A DNA stretch of 64,000 nucleotides from Galbibacter mesophilus (GCF_023721415.1 NZ_JAMQVC010000003.1:310001-374000); one strand, 5' to 3'. Counted from the stretch's first letter, positions 7,969 to 16,595 are shown. Notes: generated by a model not told the origin, from the sequence alone. Made by a program: numbers and translations.

Positions 7969-10293
7969 ATGAAAGTAGCAACTAACCGTAGGGAGTTTTT
8001 AAAAAAAATGGCGCTTTTATCGGCCATGACCACAGCAGCCACCATGTTTCCAGGAATTCTTTTTGCTGAAGATCAAGTAGCTGGATTGGAGGGGCTTGAC
8101 AATTTAGAGTGGAAAAAATCACCGTGTCGATTTTGTGGCGTTGGCTGTGGTGTTCTCATTGGTACTCAAAACGGAAAAGCGGTAGCGGTGAAAGGCGATC
8201 CAGCCTCTCCCGTAAATAAAGGTCTTTGTTGCGTAAAAGGATATCATTCCATTATGGCACTCTACGGAAAAGACCGACTTACGAAGCCTTTGGTGAAAAA
8301 GAATGGCACGTTTGTAGAAACTTCCATGAAAGAAGCACTCGATCTAATTGCTTCAAAAATGTCCAGTACAATAAAAGATCACGGAAAAGATTCAGTAGCT
8401 ATATACGGTTCTGGTCAATGGACCATTCCCGATGGTTATACAGCTTCTAAGTTTTTTAAAGGATGTATTGGTACTAATAATGTGGAGGCCAATGCGAGAT
8501 TGTGTATGTCTAGTGCGGTAACTGGATTTATGTCGTCCTTCGGAATAGATGAACCCATGGGATGTTACGATGATATAGATTATGCTGATGTTTTCGTGCT
8601 TTGGGGAAACAACATGTCGGAAATGCACCCAGTGCTATTTTCCCGAATCTTGGATCAGCGGCAAAAACGAGGTGTCAAGATAATAGACTTTGCAACACGA
8701 ACTACAAGAACAAGCATGGCAGCGGATAAATCCATTATTTTCAATCCGCAAACAGATTTGGCAGTGGCCAATGCGATCTGCTATGAACTTATCAATAAAG
8801 GTCGCGTAAACGAATCGTTTGTGTCTAAACATTGCGTGTTTAAAAAAGGCGAGACCGAAATGGGCTATGGTCTAGAAGATAATTATGCTTTTAATGATAA
8901 GCCAGCCCTAATCGATTTTGAGGAGTTTAAAAACTTTTTAGAAGATTATACTCCTGAAAAAGTTTCAAAATATTCAGGAGTAAGTGTAAAAGATATAAAA
9001 TACATGGCTGCCTATTACGGCAACCCTAACACTAAAGTGATGTCACTTTGGTGTATGGGACCAAACCAGCATACCCGCGGTACTTGGATGAACAATTTAA
9101 TATATAACATCCATTTACTTACCGGAAAGATTTCAACGCCTGGTAACAGTCCGTTTTCCTTGACAGGACAGCCCAGTGCCTGTGGAACCGTTCGGGAAGT
9201 AGGAACCCTTACGCATAAGTTACCTCATGGTGTAGTGATGAATGAAGAGCACCGAAAGTTTGCGGCGGAAATTTGGGGAGTTCCTGCTGAAAATATCTCA
9301 CCAAAACCTACCTATCATACGGTAGAAATGTTTCGGGCATTAGACAGAGGCGATATCCGTTTTATGTGGATACAAGTAACCAATCCTATGGTAACCATGC
9401 CTAAACTAAAACGGTATAGGGACGCTACGGAAAAGAAAGATCGATTTATTGTAGTGTCTGATGTCTATCCAACGCCAACCACAGAAATTGCCGATGTAAT
9501 TCTGCCTTCAGCCATGTGGATTGAAAGGGAAGGAATGTATGGTAATTCTGAAAGGCGAACACAACATTTCGAAAAGATGCTGACTCCGCCAGGGGATGCC
9601 ATGAGCGATACATGGCAACTGGTTGAGGTAGCTAGAAGAATGGGGTTTGAGAAGCAGTTTAACTACAAAGAAGAATCTCATATTGAAGAGATTTATAATG
9701 AATACAGAAAACATCACGCTGGGAAAAAGCATAACATGGCACCTTACGAAGTGCTGAAAGAGAATCCAGGCATGCAATGGCCTTATGTAGATGGCAAATC
9801 TACCAAATGGCGCTTTAATGAAAAATACGATCCAGCATGTAAAGAGGGTAGTGAATTTGATTTCTACGGAAATCCAGATGGAAAAGCGGTTATTTGGCAA
9901 CGACCTTATGAAGCACCGCCCGAAATGCCAGATGAAGAATATCCATACTGGTTGTGTACCGGAAGGGTAGTGGAGCATTGGCATACAGGCTCCATGACAC
10001 GACGCATTCCCGTATTGCACCAAGCGATGCCGCATGCCTATGTAGAGTTAAACCCAGAAGATGCCAAACGCCTAAATATAGCTACTGGGGATTTGGTTAA
10101 GTTAACCACCAGAAGAGGTGAGATTACGGTTCCTGCAGCTATCAATCTAAGAGGGGTTCCTGAACCCATGCAAGTGTTCGTTCCGTTTTTTGATGAACAC
10201 ATGCTTATAAACGAGCTTACTTTGGATGCTTTTTGTCCTATCTCGAAGCAACCCGATTATAAAAAATGTGCCGTTAAAGTTGAAAAAGCTTAG
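7969..10293 (+). CDS. napA: Periplasmic nitrate reductase catalytic subunit NapA
   Basis: A 774-residue molybdopterin oxidoreductase. Its Tat signal has R7-R8-E-F-L-K-K. The N-terminal [4Fe-4S] site is C53-x2-C56-x3-C60 with C87/C88. The Mo ligand is C179 in ARLCMSSAVTGFMSSFG, followed by DEPMGCYDDIDYADVFVLWG and EMHP, all hallmarks of NapA rather than of formate dehydrogenase. The C-terminus LTLDAFCPISKQPDYKKCAVK also matches NapA. It reduces nitrate to nitrite in the periplasm. It follows napD and precedes a tetraheme napB. It is slightly shorter than the roughly 830-residue proteobacterial enzyme. Confidence 0.95.
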   Translation: MKVATNRREFLKKMALLSAMTTAATMFPGILFAEDQVAGLEGLDNLEWKKSPCRFCGVGCGVLIGTQNGKAVAVKGDPASPVNKGLCCVKGYHSIMALYGKDRLTKPLVKKNGTFVETSMKEALDLIASKMSSTIKDHGKDSVAIYGSGQWTIPDGYTASKFFKGCIGTNNVEANARLCMSSAVTGFMSSFGIDEPMGCYDDIDYADVFVLWGNNMSEMHPVLFSRILDQRQKRGVKIIDFATRTTRTSMAADKSIIFNPQTDLAVANAICYELINKGRVNESFVSKHCVFKKGETEMGYGLEDNYAFNDKPALIDFEEFKNFLEDYTPEKVSKYSGVSVKDIKYMAAYYGNPNTKVMSLWCMGPNQHTRGTWMNNLIYNIHLLTGKISTPGNSPFSLTGQPSACGTVREVGTLTHKLPHGVVMNEEHRKFAAEIWGVPAENISPKPTYHTVEMFRALDRGDIRFMWIQVTNPMVTMPKLKRYRDATEKKDRFIVVSDVYPTPTTEIADVILPSAMWIEREGMYGNSERRTQHFEKMLTPPGDAMSDTWQLVEVARRMGFEKQFNYKEESHIEEIYNEYRKHHAGKKHNMAPYEVLKENPGMQWPYVDGKSTKWRFNEKYDPACKEGSEFDFYGNPDGKAVIWQRPYEAPPEMPDEEYPYWLCTGRVVEHWHTGSMTRRIPVLHQAMPHAYVELNPEDAKRLNIATGDLVKLTTRRGEITVPAAINLRGVPEPMQVFVPFFDEHMLINELTLDAFCPISKQPDYKKCAVKVEKA

Positions 10294-10362
10294 CAGATGA
10301 AACGAGCTTTAAGAAATTTTAAAAATTACTTTGAAAAAGAAAATGTTTAAAATTTTTAATGC

Positions 10363-10389
10363 GAGAACGGAGTGGTTACACACGTTCTC
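10363..10389 (+). promoter_or_regulatory. Intercistronic hairpin between napA and napB
   Basis: A 7-bp stem (GAGAACG with CGTTCTC) around a 13-nt loop in the 143-bp gap after napA. The following tract is AT-rich but not a clean T-run, so it could be a partial terminator or an mRNA processing/stability element that lowers downstream expression. Confidence 0.4.
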
Positions 10390-10436
10390 AATTTTATAAT
10401 GAGATTATTAATAGATGATTAATAAAATTTAAACGT

Positions 10437-11126
10437 GTGAAGCGAATTTGGATAATCATATTTTTTTCGGTGTTATTTGTAGCCTTCATAATTGTCTGGA
10501 ACAAAAGTTACTGGTCTGGCTTGGAGGAATCTTACGTTTCGGTTGAAAAGGAAAAGCCGCATTCGTATTTGCCGATAGATCGAGGTGTATTTAGTGGTTC
10601 TGAAAGAGGATTACGATATGAAGAAATGCCCTACGATGAAGCGCATCAGCGGTCTTTGGAAACGTATTATGATAACCGCGCCTACGATGGTGCACCGCCA
10701 TCCATACCGCATCCTGTAAAAGAGGAGCGAAGTATGGGAAGCGTAACGTGTTTACAGTGCCATAAATCGGGTGGGTTTGTGTCTAAATTTGATGCGTATG
10801 CGCCCATAACACCGCACCCTGAAATGATAAATTGTAGGCAATGCCACGTTACCAAAAATACCGAGGCACTGTTTGTTAAAACCGAATTTATAAAGAAAGA
10901 ACACGCATCGGTAGGGAATAACAATGCATTGCCTGGAAGTCCACCAGTAGTTCCTCATCACATACAAATGCGGGAAAATTGTTTGTCTTGCCATGCAGGG
11001 CCAGCGGCTCCGGCAGAAATTAGGGTTACGCATCCGCAGCGGGAGAATTGTATGCAATGCCATGTTTTAAAAATGCAAGAGGTAACCGATAGGGAAATGA
11101 ACACTACTAAATTTAGTTTGCCATGA
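10437..11126 (+). CDS. napB: Tetraheme NapB-like cytochrome c with internal duplication
   Basis: A 229-residue protein with an N-terminal hydrophobic anchor (about 4-21, no obvious cleavage site) and four c-type heme motifs: C105LQCH, C133RQCH, C182LSCH and C205MQCH. The second half (169-210: PPVVPHH, CLSCH, VTHP, NCMQCHV) matches the diheme NapB layout. The first half (87-138: PPSIPHP, CLQCH, TPHPE, NCRQCHV) repeats the same layout. Ordinary NapB has two hemes, so this is a duplicated form. It is expected to pass electrons to NapA in the periplasm. Start is GTG. It overlaps the next gene by 4 nt (ATGA). Confidence 0.8.
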   Translation: MKRIWIIIFFSVLFVAFIIVWNKSYWSGLEESYVSVEKEKPHSYLPIDRGVFSGSERGLRYEEMPYDEAHQRSLETYYDNRAYDGAPPSIPHPVKEERSMGSVTCLQCHKSGGFVSKFDAYAPITPHPEMINCRQCHVTKNTEALFVKTEFIKKEHASVGNNNALPGSPPVVPHHIQMRENCLSCHAGPAAPAEIRVTHPQRENCMQCHVLKMQEVTDREMNTTKFSLP

Positions 11127-11752
11127 GAGCCTTTATCAAAATAATGACGGTGCTTCTTTTGTGCTCTGTATTTTTCATTTCTTGCAAGAAGCATAAAGAA
11201 TCTGATTATCATTCAGTAATAGAAAAAATAGAAGCAGAAGGTAAACACTACAAAGGAACGAGTATTTCTTCCGAAGAATATATAGCTGAAAAAGATTTAA
11301 TTGAAGTAACAGAGGGGGACAAAACCTTCCTTATTCCGGAGCGAAAAAAGCATTTAACGATGTATGAATGTACGGAATGCCATGCAAAACCATTGGCTGA
11401 AATGCGAGATCCAGAAGTGTTATTGCCTCGTTCGCATTGGGATATTGAAATTGTGCACGGCGATGCGAAAACTATGAATTGCCTCACCTGCCATAGCGGT
11501 GCAAATATGAATAATTTACACAGCTTAACTGGAGAAGCCATTAGTTTCAACAAGAGTTATCAAGTGTGCGCGCAATGCCATACGAGTCAGTTTAAGGACT
11601 GGAAAGGTGGTGCACACGGTAAAAATATAAGCGGTTGGGCGCCACCGAGGGCTATAAATAGTTGTGTGAATTGCCACAACCCGCATCAGCCGAAATTCAA
11701 TAAAAGGTGGCCAGAGGTTTTTAATGTACATAAAGAATTACAGCGGAAATAA
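11123..11752 (+). CDS. Tetraheme cytochrome c lipoprotein
   Basis: A 209-residue protein with a lipoprotein signal ending near C21 (FFISCKKHK) and four heme-binding motifs: C83TECH, C120LTCH, C149AQCH and C181VNCH. Further His at the motif flanks could serve as distal ligands. It overlaps the tetraheme napB by 4 nt and precedes the Fe-S and membrane subunits, so it is probably the periplasmic relay between the quinol-oxidising pair and NapB/NapA. It is not NapC: there is no NapC/NirT-type membrane anchor with hemes close behind it. No closer family name can be given. Confidence 0.8.
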   Translation: MRAFIKIMTVLLLCSVFFISCKKHKESDYHSVIEKIEAEGKHYKGTSISSEEYIAEKDLIEVTEGDKTFLIPERKKHLTMYECTECHAKPLAEMRDPEVLLPRSHWDIEIVHGDAKTMNCLTCHSGANMNNLHSLTGEAISFNKSYQVCAQCHTSQFKDWKGGAHGKNISGWAPPRAINSCVNCHNPHQPKFNKRWPEVFNVHKELQRK

Positions 11753-11830
11753 ACGGAAAGCATACAGATAGAAAAAAGAAGAACATAAAAATAGCAATCA
11801 TCATCCAAACCAAATAATACATCGATAGTT

Positions 11831-12895
11831 ATGAACACTGAAAAAAAATGGTTTTCACTCAATTTAGGAAGGAAGAAAGAAAGCGCCTCTACTTGCGGAT
11901 GCGGTAAAAGTGGTGGTTGTGGGTCGCACGAAGCAGCGCCGACTCCAGAAAAAGATGGTTTCGATCAAGTGTTTGATGTTCCCATGAGCAGACGTAGCGC
12001 TTTTAAAAAGCTAACTGCCAGTTTAATGATTGGTGCGGGCGCTGTACATTCTTCTTGTAGTGTTACTGCCGGTGATGAAACTAAAGAAAAGGCACAAATA
12101 GACTGGGAAGAGCAGTTTAAGGGCAACTATAAATTGATGAACGATGAAGAAAAGAAAGCTACCGTTGATAGGTTGGTGCGGTCTTATGAGTTACGAAAAG
12201 GGGATAAAATAAATATGTCTTCAAAAAATGCTGAACCTGATGTTTTGTTTGGTTATGCTTTTAATATTTCTAAATGTCAGGGTTATATGAATTGCGTAAG
12301 TGCCTGCGTGGAGGAAAACAATCAGGATAGGAATTCTGAAATGCAGTACATACGGATTCATGAGTTAAAAGACGGTCAAGGATTGAAGTTTGATGAAGCA
12401 GATGACAATTACTACCACGAAGTTCCTGCGGAAGGACATTTTTACTTGGGTACGCAGTGTTTTCATTGCGACAATCCGCCGTGTATAGAAGTATGCCCTG
12501 TTCAGGCGACGTGGCGCGAGGACGACGGACTCGTAGTAGTGGATTACGACTGGTGCGTTGGGTGTAGATATTGCATGGCCGCCTGCCCATACGATGGAAG
12601 AAGATTTAATTGGAGCACTCCGGAAGTGCCAGAAGAGGAAGTGAATAAAAATCAACATTACCTCGGTAACCGTTTGCGTAAGAAAGGAGTGATGGAGAAA
12701 TGTACATTTTGTGTGCAACGCTCTCGGGCAGGTAAAAATCCTGCATGTGTAGATGCGTGTCCAACGGGAGCACGGGTTTTTGGGAATTTATTAGACCCCA
12801 ATAGTACTATTCGTTGGGTGATAGAGAATAAAAAGGTGTTTCGTTTAAAAGAAGATTTAGGTACAGAGCCTAAATTCTGGTATTACATGGATTAA
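11831..12895 (+). CDS. NrfC/PsrB-like four-cluster ferredoxin subunit, Tat-exported
   Basis: A 354-residue protein. Three intact [4Fe-4S] Cys sets are visible: C210/C213/C218/C222, C242/C245/C248/C252 and C291/C294/C306/C310. A fourth set has C149-x5-C155-x3-C159, with Tyr152 where the second Cys is usual. A twin-arginine signal (SRRSAFKKL, 53-61) is followed by a hydrophobic stretch and a possible lipobox Cys at 76. Unusually, it is preceded by about 50 residues that include a CGCGKSGGCG run. By family it takes electrons from the NrfD-like membrane subunit encoded 16 nt downstream. In this operon the acceptor is probably the tetraheme cytochromes and NapA. Confidence 0.85.
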   Translation: MNTEKKWFSLNLGRKKESASTCGCGKSGGCGSHEAAPTPEKDGFDQVFDVPMSRRSAFKKLTASLMIGAGAVHSSCSVTAGDETKEKAQIDWEEQFKGNYKLMNDEEKKATVDRLVRSYELRKGDKINMSSKNAEPDVLFGYAFNISKCQGYMNCVSACVEENNQDRNSEMQYIRIHELKDGQGLKFDEADDNYYHEVPAEGHFYLGTQCFHCDNPPCIEVCPVQATWREDDGLVVVDYDWCVGCRYCMAACPYDGRRFNWSTPEVPEEEVNKNQHYLGNRLRKKGVMEKCTFCVQRSRAGKNPACVDACPTGARVFGNLLDPNSTIRWVIENKKVFRLKEDLGTEPKFWYYMD

Positions 12896-12911
12896 TTTAT
12901 AAATAAAGGAA

Positions 12912-14186
12912 ATGGCAACTTTTAAAGTATTTAGAAGCTTGGTGAAAGATAGTTTCAATGTAATAACCCAAGGATCGTTGCGGTATCATTTATGGATGGG
13001 AGCACTTACTTTGGTTATGTTAATTGGAATGTATTGCTATTCCATTCAACTAGAGGAAGGGCTTAGCGTTACGGGGATGCACGACCGTGTGAGTTGGGGC
13101 TTGTACATTTCCAATTTTACTTTTTTAGTTGGGGTAGCTGCTGCTGCCGTAATGTTGGTAATGCCAACTTATGTGCTTAAAGACATGGATTTTAAACAGG
13201 CGGTGCTCATTGGGGAAGGTTTAGCCGTAGCCGCTTTAATTATGTGTTTGGCCTTTGTGGTGGCAGATATGGGTGGTCCATCGGTGTTGTGGCATATGAT
13301 TCCCGGTATTGGAGTTTTTAACTTTCCTAATTCTATGCTCACATGGGATGTAATTGTGCTTAACGGGTATTTGTTTATAAACATCACCGTGCCGCTTTAC
13401 ATTCTCTTTCGCCACTATCAAGGGAAAGAAGCTAAGAAAAATGTATATGTTCCAGGCGCTTTGTTGTCTGTTTTTTGGGCGGTGGGGATTCACTTGGTTA
13501 CGGCATTTTTGTATCAAGGTTTACAGGCGCGTCCATTTTGGAATAACGCCCTTTTAGGTCCGCGATTTTTAGCTTCGGCATTTGCTGCCGGCCCTGCACT
13601 TATCATTATCATTTTGGCGATAATAAGGTCTTCAACAGACTTTAAAATTCCCGATAAAACCATCAGGAAAATTAGTATTATCGTTACTGTGGCGGCACAA
13701 ATAAACCTGATTATGTTGGGGTCTGAACTTTTTAAAGAATTTTATGCGCCTACACACCATAGCGAAAGTGCGTATTATTTATTTTTCGGACTGCATGGAA
13801 AAAATGCTTTGGTACCGTGGATTTGGACTTCCATCTGCTTAAACCTTATTGCTACCACCATTTTAACGATTCATATCTTCCGAAGAAATAATATACTGCT
13901 GTACTTTGCATGTTTTATACTTTTTATTGCTATTTGGGTGGATAAAGGTTTTGGACTGATTATCCCAGGGTTTATTCCCGGTCCTTATGGAAAAATAGCC
14001 GAATACACACCAACGGGAATAGAAATTGCCGTTACTTTAGGTATTTGGGCCTTAGGAGCATTTATTTTTACCATTTTGGCCAAGACGGCCATTGCTATAG
14101 AAACTGGTAGATTGCGGTATAAGGAAACCGCTGTAGTTAAAAAAGACCATTATGAAAATACGGTTTTGGATACGGATAAAGCATAG
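12912..14186 (+). CDS. NrfD/PsrC-like polytopic quinol dehydrogenase subunit
   Basis: A 424-residue integral membrane protein with about eight to ten hydrophobic helices and no heme motif, of the NrfD/polysulfide-reductase membrane-subunit family. Such subunits oxidise menaquinol at the periplasmic face and hand electrons to an NrfC-like Fe-S protein, encoded here immediately upstream. This is the last gene of the nap operon and takes the place of NapC or NapGH, neither of which is present. A bidirectional terminator follows about 100 nt downstream. Confidence 0.88.
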   Translation: MATFKVFRSLVKDSFNVITQGSLRYHLWMGALTLVMLIGMYCYSIQLEEGLSVTGMHDRVSWGLYISNFTFLVGVAAAAVMLVMPTYVLKDMDFKQAVLIGEGLAVAALIMCLAFVVADMGGPSVLWHMIPGIGVFNFPNSMLTWDVIVLNGYLFINITVPLYILFRHYQGKEAKKNVYVPGALLSVFWAVGIHLVTAFLYQGLQARPFWNNALLGPRFLASAFAAGPALIIIILAIIRSSTDFKIPDKTIRKISIIVTVAAQINLIMLGSELFKEFYAPTHHSESAYYLFFGLHGKNALVPWIWTSICLNLIATTILTIHIFRRNNILLYFACFILFIAIWVDKGFGLIIPGFIPGPYGKIAEYTPTGIEIAVTLGIWALGAFIFTILAKTAIAIETGRLRYKETAVVKKDHYENTVLDTDKA

Positions 14187-14287
14187 GATATAAAAAGATT
14201 TAAGACCGTGCTCCGCTGATAGAAATAGGAGTCAAGACTTCGTCACAATTAAAGAATCGCAGCTTAAATTTTTTATTATAAAAAAGA

Positions 14288-14328
14288 AAAACCGACTATC
14301 TTCAGAAAAATGAATGATAGTCGGTTTT
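14288..14328. terminator. Bidirectional terminator between nap operon and peroxiredoxin gene
   Basis: A 13-bp perfect stem (AAAACCGACTATC with GATAGTCGGTTTT) with T-rich tracts on both strands, placed between two convergent genes. Confidence 0.85.
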
Positions 14329-14349
14329 GTTTTTGCTATTGTTTAACCT

Positions 14350-14991
14350 TTAATCCACATTTGGTTGCGGTGTTAAACGTAAATATGGTTTCACTTCTTT
14401 AAAACCTTTTGGGAAAATATCTTTCGCATCTTCGCTCGATATTGCCGGACTAATAACAACTTCCTCACCATGTTTCCAGTTGGCAGGAGTGGCTACTTTA
14501 TGATAAGCCGTTAATTGCAGCGAATCGATTACCCTTAATAATTCATCAAAATTTCTACCGGTTGAAGCGGGGTAGGTAATCATTAGTTTGATGCTTTTAT
14601 CAGGTGCGATAATATATACAGAGCGCACCGTAAGGGTAGCATCTGCGTTAGGATGAATCATATCATACAGTTCCGCAATTTTGCGGTCTTCATCTGCAAT
14701 AATGGGGTAATTAACCGTGGTACCCTGTGTTTCGTTAATATCTTTTATCCAACCTTTGTGCGATTCTAAACCGTCAACGCTTAGTGCGATTACTTTGGTA
14801 TTTCTTTTTTCAAATTCATCTTTGTACTTAGCAACTGTTCCCAGTTCTGTAGTACAAACAGGCGTATAATCTGCAGGGTGAGAGAAAAGTACTCCCCATC
14901 CATCGCCTAAATATTCATGAAAATCTATTTCTCCTTCGGATGTCTGCGCAGTAAAGTTTGGCGCTTTATCCCCTAATCTTAGTGTTGCCAT
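14350..14991 (-). CDS. 1-Cys peroxiredoxin (Prx6 type)
   Basis: A 213-residue peroxiredoxin with the peroxidatic site HPADYTPVCTTELG (Cys46). It has the C-terminal extension typical of the Prx6 group (PANWKHGEEVVISP, then KPYLRLTPQP) and no resolving Cys in it. It reduces hydrogen peroxide and organic peroxides in the cytoplasm. A TAnnTTTG-type box (TAACTTTG on the minus strand, 15020-15027) gives it its own promoter. Convergent with the nap operon. Confidence 0.92.
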   Translation of the reverse strand: MATLRLGDKAPNFTAQTSEGEIDFHEYLGDGWGVLFSHPADYTPVCTTELGTVAKYKDEFEKRNTKVIALSVDGLESHKGWIKDINETQGTTVNYPIIADEDRKIAELYDMIHPNADATLTVRSVYIIAPDKSIKLMITYPASTGRNFDELLRVIDSLQLTAYHKVATPANWKHGEEVVISPAISSEDAKDIFPKGFKEVKPYLRLTPQPNVD

Positions 14992-15019
14992 AATTGTTTC
15001 TGATTTAATTAATACCCTA

Positions 15020-15027
15020 CAAAGTTA
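15020..15027 (-). promoter_or_regulatory. -7 promoter box for the peroxiredoxin gene
   Basis: TAACTTTG on the minus strand, 28 nt before the ATG, matches the Bacteroidota TAnnTTTG consensus. Confidence 0.5.
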
Positions 15028-15099
15028 CTAGATTAATAAATCCATTTGAAAAATACACTGATAAAAGATTGTTAAACCTAACGAAGGGGGATATAATTA

Positions 15100-15424
15100 A
15101 AATCCTGCAATGCCATCTCCGAGTCGTGCAATGACTTCTCTGAGTTGTGCAAAGACTTCTCCGAGTCGTGCAAAGCCATCTCGGAGTCGTGCAAAGACTT
15201 CTCGGAGTCGTGCAAAGACTTCTCGGAGTCGTGCAATGACTTCTCCGAGTTGTGCAAAGACTTCTCGGAGTCGTGCAATGACTTCTCGGAGTCGTGCAAT
15301 GACTTCTCCGAGTCGTGCAAAGCCTTCTGTAAGTTGTGCAACGTCATCTGTAAGTTGTACAAAGCCTTCTGTAAGTCGTACAAAGCCATCTGTAAGTTGT
15401 ACAATGACTTCTGAAAGTCGTGCA
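15100..15424. repeat. 21-bp tandem repeat array, about 15 units
   Basis: Fourteen complete 21-bp units fill 15121-15414 without a gap, with a degenerate unit before and a partial unit after. The consensus on the plus strand is GAGTCGTGCAAAGACTTCTC plus one variable base. Changes recur at fixed positions (C/T at 5, A/T at 12, A/C at 14, T/A at 16), and the right-end units carry AAG...TCTGT. Because 21 is a multiple of 3, several frames stay open; the minus frame reads a heptad LHDSEKS that becomes leucine-zipper-like (LYNLQMA) at one end. It starts directly after a terminator T-tract, so translation is doubtful. A related array lies at 57361-57582. Confidence 0.9.
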
Positions 15425-15431
15425 AAAAAAA

Positions 15432-15461
15432 AGCCTGTAAGTTTTTTGGAGCTTACAGGCT
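15432..15461 (-). terminator. Terminator of the CNHC thioredoxin-fold gene
   Basis: A 10-bp perfect stem (AGCCTGTAAG with CTTACAGGCT), 10-nt loop, followed on the minus strand by a run of nine T that merges into the first 21-bp repeat unit. Confidence 0.8.
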
Positions 15462-15554
15462 GTAAATGTTTTCTGAAAATGGTTTGATATTCTTTAAAAC
15501 GGAAACTATCAAATTTTATTTGCCCAAATAGGGATATTCCTTCCGAAGAAAAAA

Positions 15555-16115
15555 CTAACTAGCTTTCCATTTTATATTGCATCCCATGCTAGGTTTTTGT
15601 GCTTTGTAGATTCGTTTTCCCATAATAGCGGCATCTATAGCCGTTCTAATGTCCCTTCCTGTAATGGGTAAACTGTTGCCAGGTCTGGAATCATCAAATT
15701 GACCACGATAGACCAACTCCAAATTTCTATCAAAAACATAAAAGTCGGGAGTACAAGCGGCATCGTATGCCTTAGCTACTTCTTGGGTTTCATCATATAG
15801 ATAGGGAAAGTCAAAGCTATTTTCTTCCACATTAATTTTCATTTTATCGGGCGCATCTTCTGGATAATTTTCCACATCGTTACTGGAAATAGCTACAAAA
15901 CCAACATCACTGTCTGAATAATCTTTCGCAAGTTTAGCTATTTCCTTGTTGAGATGTTTTACGTACGGGCAATGGTTGCAGATAAACATTACCACAGTAG
16001 CTTTTTCGCCATAAACGTCACTAAGTTTTAGCTTTTTACCAGATACGGTATCTAAAAGGTTAAAATTTGGTGCTTTTGTTCCTAACGGTAACATATTACT
16101 TTCTGTTCGTGCCAT
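15555..16115 (-). CDS. Thioredoxin-fold redoxin with CNHC motif
   Basis: A 186-residue AhpC/TSA-thioredoxin-fold protein. The redox motif is C46-N-H-C49 in VVMFICNHCPYVKHLN, followed by the conserved CTPDFYVFD cis-Pro segment. No signal peptide is seen, so it is probably cytoplasmic. Family members are annotated only as thioredoxin-family or redoxin proteins, and the substrate is unknown. It stands alone with its own terminator. Confidence 0.85.
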   Translation of the reverse strand: MARTESNMLPLGTKAPNFNLLDTVSGKKLKLSDVYGEKATVVMFICNHCPYVKHLNKEIAKLAKDYSDSDVGFVAISSNDVENYPEDAPDKMKINVEENSFDFPYLYDETQEVAKAYDAACTPDFYVFDRNLELVYRGQFDDSRPGNSLPITGRDIRTAIDAAIMGKRIYKAQKPSMGCNIKWKAS

Positions 16116-16277
16116 AATTTCTTTGTTTGGATGTAAATTACAAATAAGATGTTGGTTTTTGAAAAGGATTAACTACTACTTTTAAAAAAGTATTTCAAAT
16201 CATAAAAAAAGATTAAAGTTTTGGCGGCTTTAAGCCCTATTTGTAACTTTTAAAAGAACCAAATAAAATCATTGAAA

Positions 16278-16580
16278 ATGGAGAAATCATATACCAGTTT
16301 ATCGGTAGCAATAGAAAATCTGAAAAAGGAAGGCTATACCGAAGATTTTAATCTTTGTGATGCAGGCGTGGAAAATAAATCGAAAAAAAAGGTGCATAAA
16401 GCAGAAGAATTGGAAGTGGTAAAGCACTACCGTTTTGAAGGAATGACCAATCCTGGCGATAATTCCGTTCTCTATGTTATCGAAACTTCAGATGGTGATA
16501 AAGGCTTGTTGGTAGATGCGTATGGGGCATATTCTGGAAATGTATCTAAAGAATTGATTGAAAAATTGAGAATTAAATAG
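16278..16580 (+). CDS. Conserved small hypothetical protein
   Basis: A 100-residue soluble protein rich in Glu and Lys (MEKSYTSLSVAIENLKKEGY, then SDGDKGLLVDAYGAYSG). I recall similar Bacteroidota proteins listed as phosphoribosylpyrophosphate synthetase-like, but no PRPP-synthase motif is visible, so that name should not be used. The ATG at 16278 is preferred over the TTG two codons upstream. It lies 15 nt before csaA and is probably co-transcribed with it. Confidence 0.75.
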   Translation: MEKSYTSLSVAIENLKKEGYTEDFNLCDAGVENKSKKKVHKAEELEVVKHYRFEGMTNPGDNSVLYVIETSDGDKGLLVDAYGAYSGNVSKELIEKLRIK

Positions 16581-16595
16581 CAGAACACATTGCGT

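Noticed and set aside
7969-10293. Formate dehydrogenase or assimilatory nitrate reductase instead of NapA
   Set aside because: The RLCMSSAV, DEPMGCYDD and MHP segments, the NapA-type C-terminus, the Tat signal and the adjacent NapD and NapB support NapA.
15078-15487. The 21-bp array as a CRISPR locus or as real coding frames on both strands
   Set aside because: Units are contiguous, with no unique spacers, so it is not CRISPR. Frames are open on both strands only because 21 is a multiple of three, and the array follows a terminator.
16278-16580. Phosphoribosylpyrophosphate synthetase function for the small protein
   Set aside because: The protein is 100 residues long and lacks the PRPP-binding motif; the name appears to be an inherited annotation error.
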